Below are positions 1 to 5,097 of a stretch of 6,265 nucleotides of DNA, piece by piece. A model generated the notes under the pieces. It was not told where the DNA came from and made no database searches. It saw nothing but the letters and a program-made list of their open reading frames with translations. A program made the translations under genes and the position numbers. Numbering within the stretch: position 1 is the stretch's first letter; each line of letters starts with the position of its first letter. The stretch is from Candidatus Moraniibacteriota bacterium (GTDB lineage: Bacteria; Patescibacteriota; Minisyncoccia; Moranbacterales; DUUL01), in the NCBI GenBank assembly GCA_018399935.1, contig JAGYNP010000027.1, positions 1 through 6,265 on the forward strand, read 5' to 3'.

Positions 1-151
1 CTTCAATAATTTTATGACGAGGATTGATTGGATAAATCTTGCCTTCATATTTTTTATTTTTGAGATTTCTGACTAAAATATTTCCAATCTTTCCTTTTTT
101 ATCAGAAGCCCCTATCACTGCGATAGATTTGGCTTTTAACATTTTTTCCAT
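1..151 (-). CDS. CoA-binding domain protein, N-terminal fragment (likely ADP-forming acetate-CoA ligase alpha part)
   Basis: This is a partial gene: 50 codons are visible and the frame is open at the left window edge. The protein begins MEKMLKAKSIAVIGASDKKG and continues with a GKIGN motif and a YEGKIYPINP stretch. That is the start of the CoA-binding Rossmann domain of NDP-forming acyl-CoA synthetases, where the glycine-rich VIGAS loop binds the nucleotide part of CoA. ADP-forming acetate-CoA ligase converts acetyl-CoA, ADP and phosphate to acetate, CoA and ATP in the cytoplasm. ATG at 151 is chosen because an in-frame stop lies just upstream (179-181) and a GGAGGGA site precedes it; ATG at 142 is the only close alternative. 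The gene follows the PfkB-family kinase by 66 bases and may be cotranscribed with it. The same domain also occurs in Pat-type protein acetyltransferases and in stand-alone CoA-binding proteins, so the exact function is uncertain. Confidence 0.8.
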   Translation of the reverse strand, partial: MEKMLKAKSIAVIGASDKKGKIGNILVRNLKNKKYEGKIYPINPRHKIIE

Positions 152-163
152 TTTGAAAAGATT

Positions 164-170
164 TCCCTCC
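164..170 (-). promoter_or_regulatory. Shine-Dalgarno site of the CoA-binding protein gene
   Basis: GGAGGGA on the minus strand is the strongest anti-SD match in the window. It lies 12 bases before ATG 151 (14 from the GGAGG core), longer than the usual 5-9. It supports ATG 151 over ATG 142, for which the gap would exceed 20 bases. Confidence 0.6.
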
Positions 171-192
171 GGAATAATTTAAAATCAAAAAC

Positions 193-210
193 AATCCCTT
201 GAATTCCTTG
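193..210. repeat. Tandem 9-bp duplication
   Basis: Two adjacent 9-mers, AATCCCTTG and AATTCCTTG on the plus strand, differ at one base. They sit in the 66-base spacer between the PfkB-family kinase and the CoA-binding protein gene. They could be a slippage product or a small direct-repeat operator; nothing else in the sequence favours either. Confidence 0.5.
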
Positions 211-217
211 AGAAAAA

Positions 218-1228
218 TTAATTTATTTTTGTTATTTTTTTAAGTAATTGATCGCCAATTCTTTTAATTTCTTTTCTTTTTAACAAACCCCTAGTGGAGC
301 CAATCTGAGTCAAAACCGCCCCGCTGTTGGCAATTCCCCAAGCCAAACCTTTTTTTAAATCTTGATTTTCGACGTAGGTATTTAAAAATCCACTAACAAA
401 AGCATCTCCAGCTCCAACTGTTTCTATTTTTTCTGTTTCATTAATTCCTAAATGATAAATAACCTGACCATCTCCCACATAAGCTCCATCAGCTCCATCA
501 GTTATAATTATTTTTTTAAAACCTATTTTAAATAACTTTTCTATCAAATCTTTAGGTTCATCCTTGAAATCAATTTCTAGTTTTTGCAAAATCTCGATAG
601 CCTCATCTCTATTCATAAAAACTAACTCAAATTTTTCAAAATACTTAGAAAGTTTTTTAATGTCATTTTCTATTTGATAACTACTAGGAACAAAGACTAT
701 TTGAGCTTTTTTTATTTTTGCAAAATTAACAATTTTTTCAATTTTTTCAACTGAATTTTTCTTCAAAGACCCAACATAAATCCAATCAACTTTTTCTCGA
801 AATTTATTAAAAGCTTTTTCTAAATCAAACCAATCCACCGAGTCCCCAGTTCTAATAATAGTATGGTCTAAATGTTTTTTATCCGAAATAATAGCAGAAA
901 TAGAGCTAGGGCTAGCACCTCGACTTTGCATATAATTCTTTTTCAATTTTAACCGACCAATTTTTTTTTGAATCCATTTCCCAACCTCACTTTTATCGGT
1001 TCTAGCCAGAACAAAACTTTTAAAACCACCCAAATTTAAACCAGTTGCTATGTTTACAGCGCTACCCCCAATTTCTTCTTTTAAATTTTCAGCATAAATT
1101 TTAGCACCAAACTCAAAAGATATCAATTTCTTTTCTGTTAAATTTTCTTTATTTTCTTTAATTTGAGTTTTTTCTAAAAGAATAAAAATATCTTTTGCGG
1201 CTGAACCAATACAAATTATTTTTTTCAT
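218..1228 (-). CDS. PfkB-family carbohydrate/nucleoside kinase (ribokinase superfamily)
   Basis: This 336-residue cytoplasmic kinase transfers the ATP gamma-phosphate to a sugar or nucleoside hydroxyl; the length is normal for the family. The N-terminal family motif is at 54-67 (GGSAVNIATGLNLG), where the paired glycines close the lid on the substrate. An NxxE motif (N206, E209) that helps bind metal and phosphate is present. The C-terminal motif ETVGAGDAF at 269-277 contains the anion-hole GAG and the catalytic base Asp275. The first acidic residue of that motif is usually Asp and is Glu269 here. The substrate (ribose, fructose-type sugar, adenosine or other) cannot be read from the motifs. 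The gene follows pgk by 47 bases. No Shine-Dalgarno sequence precedes ATG 1228, but an extended -10 element sits 9 bases upstream. Family assignment is firm; the specific name is not. Confidence 0.9.
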   Translation of the reverse strand: MKKIICIGSAAKDIFILLEKTQIKENKENLTEKKLISFEFGAKIYAENLKEEIGGSAVNIATGLNLGGFKSFVLARTDKSEVGKWIQKKIGRLKLKKNYMQSRGASPSSISAIISDKKHLDHTIIRTGDSVDWFDLEKAFNKFREKVDWIYVGSLKKNSVEKIEKIVNFAKIKKAQIVFVPSSYQIENDIKKLSKYFEKFELVFMNRDEAIEILQKLEIDFKDEPKDLIEKLFKIGFKKIIITDGADGAYVGDGQVIYHLGINETEKIETVGAGDAFVSGFLNTYVENQDLKKGLAWGIANSGAVLTQIGSTRGLLKRKEIKRIGDQLLKKITKIN

Positions 1229-1237
1229 TTGTTTTTT

Positions 1238-1246
1238 ATATTACCA
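1238..1246 (-). promoter_or_regulatory. Possible extended -10 element before the PfkB-family kinase
   Basis: The minus strand reads TGG-TAATAT, an extended -10 pattern (TGn plus a hexamer matching TATAAT at 4 of 6). It ends 9 bases before ATG 1228. A start 6-7 bases downstream would leave only about 3-4 untranslated bases, compatible with a leaderless mRNA, and no SD-like sequence is present. There is no good -35 box. Such matches arise easily in AT-rich DNA. Confidence 0.25.
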
Positions 1247-1275
1247 CGCACTATGGTTTAATAGTTTTTAATTTC

Positions 1276-2334
1276 TTACTGAAGAACTTTAATTCCTGGA
1301 AGCTCCTTCCCTGCCAAATAATCCAACATTGCTCCCCCACTCATTGAAACATAATCAAAATGCTTAGAGCTACTATAATAATTCAAAGCAGCAACAGTTT
1401 CACCACCACCAACTAATCGAAAGGCTTTTGTATTTTTAGTAATAGCTACTGCAATATTCATTGTTCCAAAAGAAGATTCTCTTTCTTCAAAAAGACCCAA
1501 TGGTCCGTTCCAAATAATTGTTCGGGCTTTTTCAATTTTTTCAATAAAAATTGTCTGAGTTTTTTCCCCGATATCTAATCGCTGGTCTTCTTTACCCCTA
1601 GGAGCAAAATCAACTGGCAAAATAACATTATCAGGAAAATCTAAACCCTGATCTAAAGCTTCATTGGCCGTTTTTCCTCCCACTAAAACAAACTCATAAC
1701 TTTTAGCTAAAGTTCTAATAACTGGCAATTTTGTTTTTATTTTAGCTCCCCCTATTACTGCAACAGCTGGTTCTCTGGGATCACCTTTAACTTTATCTAA
1801 ATTTTCAATTTCTTTGGCAAATAATTTTCCAATACATTTTTCAGAAGCATAATTGGGAAACTTAGTAATAGAAGAATGATTTCGATGACTAACCGGAAAA
1901 GCATTATTAACATAAACATCGATTCCCTCCATTATTTTTTCAGCAAAATTTTCATCAGAATTTTCTTCTTCTGGCCAAAATCTAACATTTTCTAACAAAG
2001 CTATTCTGACTCCATTTTTTCTGGTTTCTTTAATTTCTTCAAGAGAATTAATTAACACAACTTCCACCCCCAAGTAGCCTAAATATTCTTGAAGTCTTTT
2101 TCTTACTGGTTTCAAACTAAAATCTTTGTTTATTTTCCCCTCAGGTCTTCCTAAATGCGAAACCAATAAAATAGACTTTGGGTTTTTTTCTAAAATTTCC
2201 CTTATAGTGTTAATAGAAAATTCTATTCTATCATCCTCTTCTTCTGTTACAGAACCATCTTTCAGAGGAACATTGAAATCACATCTAATTAAAACACTTT
2301 TGTCTTTAAATTCAATTTCTTTGATAGTTTTCAT
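1276..2334 (-). CDS. pgk: Phosphoglycerate kinase, compact divergent form
   Basis: Cytoplasmic glycolytic enzyme that converts 1,3-bisphosphoglycerate and ADP to 3-phosphoglycerate and ATP. The N-domain carries RCDFNVPL (17-24, substrate residues Asp19 and Asn21), DRI (Arg36), HLGRP (60-64), ENVRF (115-119) and a VNNAF..HR segment (Arg151). The C-domain carries GGAKIKTK (195-202, Lys198 and Lys202), WNGPLGLFE (275-283), GGGET (309-313) and SGGA (332-335). At 352 residues it is about 40 shorter than typical bacterial enzymes. The loss falls mainly after the GGKTANEAL segment (219-227), where about eight residues reach DNVILPVDF, and again before LDIGEKT (253-259). Several motifs deviate (VNDAFG to VNNAFP, GGGD to GGGE, TGGGA to MSGGA), but the phosphate-binding residues I can place are kept, so it is probably active. 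Its ATG is one base after the glycosyltransferase stop with no clear SD, implying translational coupling. Confidence 0.96.
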   Translation of the reverse strand: MKTIKEIEFKDKSVLIRCDFNVPLKDGSVTEEEDDRIEFSINTIREILEKNPKSILLVSHLGRPEGKINKDFSLKPVRKRLQEYLGYLGVEVVLINSLEEIKETRKNGVRIALLENVRFWPEEENSDENFAEKIMEGIDVYVNNAFPVSHRNHSSITKFPNYASEKCIGKLFAKEIENLDKVKGDPREPAVAVIGGAKIKTKLPVIRTLAKSYEFVLVGGKTANEALDQGLDFPDNVILPVDFAPRGKEDQRLDIGEKTQTIFIEKIEKARTIIWNGPLGLFEERESSFGTMNIAVAITKNTKAFRLVGGGETVAALNYYSSSKHFDYVSMSGGAMLDYLAGKELPGIKVLQ

Positions 2335-2335
2335 C

Positions 2336-3436
2336 TTACTTTTTTAATTTTTTAAACTTTTTATAAACTTCTTCTTTTATTTTAGCCTTAAATCTTTTTT
2401 CTGAAAAGACCAAAGCTGTTTTTCTTATATAACTTGAATCAAAATTAGTTTCCTTAAATCTTTTAATTGCTTTTTTAAGAGATTTTTCTGTTTGATCTTT
2501 AAAAAAAATCCCCGTTCTTCCATCTTGAACATGCTCAACAATATCCCCAGCTTTATAAGCAATAACTGGTCGACCGCTAGCTAAAGCTTCAATTGCCACA
2601 ATTCCAAAATCCTCTTCTTGGGGAAAAATAAAAGCCTGAGTCCTAGAATAAGTTTCTCTTAACCTTTTCTCTGAGACTCTTCCTAAAAATTCGATATTAG
2701 GTCCAGCTATTTTTTTTAAATTTTTATATTCAACTCCTTTTCCTATAATTTTTAAAGGAATTTTCAATTCATTAAAGACTCTAACAACTAAATCCATCTT
2801 TTTATACTTCATCATCCTACCAGTAATCAAAAAATAATTCCCTAACTCATTTTCACGTGTTAAGTAAAATTTATCAACTTGAACAGGCGGATTAATAACA
2901 AGTGAATTCCTTTGATAATATTTTTTAACTCTTCTTCTAACAAATTTTGAGTTCGAAATAAAAAAATCGACTCCGTTAGATGAACAATAATCCCAAACAC
3001 GAACATAGTTTATTAAAAAAGGAACTATTTTTTTAAGCCAATTGGGAAAACCAAACTCTTTAGTGTAATTTTGACAATCATCCCAAGCATAACGCATTGG
3101 AGTATGACAATAACAAATATGAAGAGTCTTGGGCGAAGTTATTATATTTTTAGAAAAACTAGAGGAATCTGAAAACACTACATCATAATAATCAAAATTA
3201 AACTGTTCAATAGCATTCATCATTAAAAAAGGGAAAAATCGATGGTATTTTCTAGCTAAAGGAATTTTTTGAAGAAAAGATGTTTTAATTTTCCTTTTTT
3301 TAAATTCAGAACATTTTTTATTATCATATAAAATTGTATAAACAGGGGCTTCCGGCCAAATTTCCGTTAAACACTTTAAGACTCTTTCAGCTCCTCCATT
3401 TTGAACTAAATAATCGTGAACTAAAGCAATTCTCAT
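2336..3436 (-). CDS. GT4-type glycosyltransferase (GT-B fold, group 1)
   Basis: A 366-residue enzyme likely to transfer a sugar from a nucleotide- or lipid-linked donor to an envelope glycan at the inner face of the membrane. The N-terminal acceptor domain opens with MRIALVHDYL and contains GGAERVL (14-20) and PEAPVYTILYD (28-38), typical of a group-1 subfamily found in polysaccharide clusters. A linker with SNSKFVRRRVKKYY (161-174) leads to the donor domain, which starts near FLITGRMMKYKKMDL (202-216). The EX7E motif of retaining GT4 enzymes is E275-E283, followed by ALASGRPVIAY and a GDIVEHVQDGRTG segment (298-309). There is no signal peptide or membrane span; the Lys/Arg-rich C terminus could hold it on the membrane. 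Donor and acceptor are unknown. The stop codon is one base from the pgk start, and secF lies 52 bases upstream across a hairpin-bearing spacer. Confidence 0.93.
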   Translation of the reverse strand: MRIALVHDYLVQNGGAERVLKCLTEIWPEAPVYTILYDNKKCSEFKKRKIKTSFLQKIPLARKYHRFFPFLMMNAIEQFNFDYYDVVFSDSSSFSKNIITSPKTLHICYCHTPMRYAWDDCQNYTKEFGFPNWLKKIVPFLINYVRVWDYCSSNGVDFFISNSKFVRRRVKKYYQRNSLVINPPVQVDKFYLTRENELGNYFLITGRMMKYKKMDLVVRVFNELKIPLKIIGKGVEYKNLKKIAGPNIEFLGRVSEKRLRETYSRTQAFIFPQEEDFGIVAIEALASGRPVIAYKAGDIVEHVQDGRTGIFFKDQTEKSLKKAIKRFKETNFDSSYIRKTALVFSEKRFKAKIKEEVYKKFKKLKK

Positions 3437-3447
3437 TTTTTCAAAAT

Positions 3448-3472
3448 ATTACTACACTCCTAGTATAGTAAT
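3448..3472 (-). promoter_or_regulatory. Hairpin with AGGAG at its loop, between secF and the glycosyltransferase
   Basis: The minus-strand RNA can form a 10-bp stem (AUUACUAUAC with GUGUAGUAAU, one G-U pair) around the 5-base loop UAGGA. It begins 16 bases after the secF stop and ends 11 bases before the glycosyltransferase ATG. An AGGAG core spans the loop and the first base of the 3' arm. Only four U follow (AUUUUG), so as an intrinsic terminator it would be weak; as a leader structure it could control ribosome access. AGGAG is 20 bases from ATG in linear sequence, too far for normal SD use. Confidence 0.5.
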
Positions 3473-3488
3473 TATTATTTTTTAAACA

Positions 3489-4391
3489 TTATCTTCCTTT
3501 TTTAAAACTCATTTTCCATAACTCAACTATAAAAGCTGTTGCCACAAAGATTGAAGAATAAGTTCCAAAAAATACTCCTATCAACAAAGCTACCGAAAAA
3601 TATTTAATAGTTTCTCCTCCAAAAAAAATAATAGCCAGTAAGACAAACATTAAAGTTAAAGAAGTATTTATAGACCTAGCGATACTTTCCTTAATCGATT
3701 TATTAATAGTCCCTTCAAAATCTTTACTAGCTCCATAATGTAGAAGATTCTCTCTGATTCTATCAAAAATAACAATGGTATCATTAACACTATAACCAAA
3801 AATAGTTAACAAAGAAGCCACAAAAGGAATCCCAACTTCCACGCCTTGAAATTCACCCAGAAAAGCAAAGACGCCTAGAACAATTATTATATCATGAACC
3901 AAAGCCAAAATAGCACCAAAACCATATTTCCAACTGTTAATAGGATAAGAGATTTTCCTAAAAGCCCAAGCTATATACCAAGTTATTCCAAAAATTGAAA
4001 GTATTATAGCATAAATAGTATTTCTTTTTAACTCAGAAGAAACTAAGGAACTAATAAATTCTGTTCTTAAAACTTCACTTTCAGGATATTTTTCTTTTAT
4101 TTTATTTTCTAATTCTGGATTTATTTTGTTTTCTTTTGACTGATATTTAATCATAAAGGAATTATCCTCTGTTGGTTGAATCGAAAGACTATTTAATTTT
4201 AAATCCGCAACAATTTCATTAATTTGATTTTTTTTAACTTCTTGACTAAATTGAATTTCAGTCAATATTCCTCCAGTAAAATCAATTCCTAATTTTAAAC
4301 CCCATTTTCCTAAAAAAAACAAACTAATCACCACTAAGATCAAGGAAAATAAAAAAGTATATTTTCTTTTTTCTATTATTTTCATAATCAT
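3489..4391 (-). CDS. secF: Protein translocase subunit SecF
   Basis: A 300-residue inner-membrane protein that, with SecD, uses the proton gradient to pull exported proteins from the SecYEG channel. The expected architecture is visible: TM1 at about 11-28, then the family signature GLKLGIDFTGG (31-41) at the start of an external domain to about residue 122, then five more membrane segments near 123-142, 157-178, 186-206, 242-258 and 263-290. Conserved blocks are ALVHDIIIVLG (163-173), GYSVNDTIVIFDRIREN (199-215) and IARSINTSLT (237-246); Asp204 or Asp210 and Arg239 probably correspond to charged residues needed for proton transfer. No secD is adjacent: the gene upstream is ruvC, so SecD must be encoded elsewhere. 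Two starts are possible, ATG 4391 (MIMKII) and ATG 4385; a TATAAT only four bases before the first favours the second if that promoter is used. Confidence 0.95.
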   Translation of the reverse strand: MIMKIIEKRKYTFLFSLILVVISLFFLGKWGLKLGIDFTGGILTEIQFSQEVKKNQINEIVADLKLNSLSIQPTEDNSFMIKYQSKENKINPELENKIKEKYPESEVLRTEFISSLVSSELKRNTIYAIILSIFGITWYIAWAFRKISYPINSWKYGFGAILALVHDIIIVLGVFAFLGEFQGVEVGIPFVASLLTIFGYSVNDTIVIFDRIRENLLHYGASKDFEGTINKSIKESIARSINTSLTLMFVLLAIIFFGGETIKYFSVALLIGVFFGTYSSIFVATAFIVELWKMSFKKGR

Positions 4392-4395
4392 TTCT

Positions 4396-4401
4396 ATTAT
4401 A
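4396..4401 (-). promoter_or_regulatory. Perfect TATAAT -10 hexamer abutting secF
   Basis: The minus strand carries TATAAT ending four bases before ATG 4391 and ten before ATG 4385. If used, transcription would begin around 4388-4390 and the mRNA would start almost at the initiation codon, making ATG 4385 the usable start. No convincing -35 hexamer lies 16-18 bases upstream, and the surroundings are nearly pure A/T, so chance is a real alternative. Confidence 0.3.
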
Positions 4402-4437
4402 AAATTATTTAATTTTAAGTTTATCTCAGATTTAACA

Positions 4438-4486
4438 ATTTAGTCATTCAGTGATCCACTATTTTTAGCTATTTAGTAATTCAATT
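4438..4486. repeat. Degenerate 8-bp tandem array overlapping the ruvC stop codon
   Basis: Read on the plus strand from 4439 the sequence falls into six consecutive octamers: TTTAGTCA, TTCAGTGA, then TCCACTAT, TTTTAGCT, then ATTTAGTA, ATTCAATT. The clearest internal match is a 13-mer, ATTTAGTCATTCA at 4438-4450 against ATTTAGTAATTCA at 4471-4483 (12 of 13). The array fills part of the ruvC-secF spacer and runs into ruvC, covering its stop codon (4465-4467) and its last codons. Minus-strand AGTG-GAT-CACT inside it could form only a 4-bp stem. Confidence 0.6.
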
Positions 4487-4968
4487 TTTCTAGATTGTTG
4501 TCGACAAAGTGCTACTGCTAAAGCATCAGCTGCATCATCTGGTTTAGGAATTTTTTTTAGCTTAAGAATATTCTGAACCATAATTTGTATCTGTTTTTTT
4601 TCAGCTCTACCATAACCAGTCAAAGCTTGTTTGATTTGTAAAGGAGTATATTCAAAAACTGGAATTTTTTGTTCAGTTGGGATTAAAATTAAAACTCCTC
4701 TAGCTTGAGCTACCTTGATAGCTGTTTTTAAATTTTTAAAAAAAAACAGATCTTCTACTGCTACTTCATCTGGTTGATATTGAGCTAAAATTTCTCTTAA
4801 ATCTCTAGCAATTTCCTGAAGTCTTTTAACATCAGAATTATTTTTAGAAGTCTCAATACTTCCATAGGCCTTCATCACAGGTTCTCCATTAATTTCTTCA
4901 ACCAAACCCCAACCAGTAATAGCCGTTCCTGGATCCAAACCTAATATCTTAACATTCTTCTTTTTCAT
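4465..4968 (-). CDS. ruvC: Crossover junction endodeoxyribonuclease RuvC
   Basis: A 167-residue Holliday junction resolvase, close to the usual family length. As a dimer it makes paired nicks across a four-way junction during recombinational repair. All four acidic catalytic residues of the RNase H-like fold are recognisable: Asp12 in ILGLDPGTAITGWG (8-21), Glu72 in VAVEDLFFFKN (69-79), and Asp145 and Asp148 in PDDAADALAVAL (143-154). The TPLQIKQALTGYGRAEK segment (108-124) is the conserved DNA-contact region. The gene follows yebC, a frequent bacterial pairing, but ruvA is not next; secF is. The last residues, ELLNS, are encoded by a short tandem array that extends past the stop. ATG 4968 is preceded by AGGA at a distance of 16 bases, so the ribosome site is weak. 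Confidence 0.97.
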   Translation of the reverse strand: MKKKNVKILGLDPGTAITGWGLVEEINGEPVMKAYGSIETSKNNSDVKRLQEIARDLREILAQYQPDEVAVEDLFFFKNLKTAIKVAQARGVLILIPTEQKIPVFEYTPLQIKQALTGYGRAEKKQIQIMVQNILKLKKIPKPDDAADALAVALCRQQSRKIELLNS

Positions 4969-4977
4969 AAAAAAATA

Positions 4978-5097
4978 ATTGAAATCCTAAGTCCTAAATT
5001 ATAAACAAATAAAAAACGAACTATAAAATTCAAAACTTAAAACTTAAACCTGAAAAATTTGTAAGTGCAACAAACAATAGCTTAATACTTAATACTA
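4978..5097. repeat. Degenerate 7-bp tandem array filling the yebC-ruvC spacer
   Basis: The 126-base spacer holds three local heptamer duplications on the plus strand: TCCTAAG/TCCTAAA (4985-4998), AAAACTT twice (5032-5045) with related AAAATTC before and AAACCTG after, and CTTAATA twice (5081-5094). Read in one fixed register from 4985, the copies at 5034, 5041, 5083 and 5090 fall on multiples of seven. CTTAA or CCTAA recurs through the tract. The right end touches the TAG stop of yebC (5095-5097). The middle (about 5006-5024 and 5060-5080) is decayed or unrelated. I find no reading frame or RNA gene in the spacer. Confidence 0.6.
4998..5003 (-). promoter_or_regulatory. Possible -10 hexamer for ruvC
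   Basis: The minus strand reads TATAAT inside the heptamer array, 29 bases before the ruvC ATG. A start about seven bases on would give a leader of roughly 22 bases that still includes TTAGGA. No -35 box matches at 16-18 bases, so this is weak evidence for a separate ruvC promoter. Confidence 0.25.

Noticed and set aside
1229..1275. Terminator hairpin after pgk (ACCA...TGGT)
   Set aside because: The stem is only four base pairs around a seven-base loop and is not followed by a run of U on the minus strand.
2126..2347. Plus-strand open frame of 73 codons
   Set aside because: It lies opposite the conserved N-terminal part of pgk, has no family resemblance and low-complexity Ser/Leu/Ile content, as expected of a shadow frame.
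4451..4461. Terminator hairpin after ruvC (AGTG-GAT-CACT)
   Set aside because: The stem is four base pairs and the U-rich tail lies on the plus strand side, the wrong direction; it is explained as part of the octamer array.
4969..5094. CRISPR array or small RNA gene in the repeat-rich yebC-ruvC spacer
   Set aside because: The units are 7 bp with no spacers of constant length, and no stable long hairpin or reading frame is visible.
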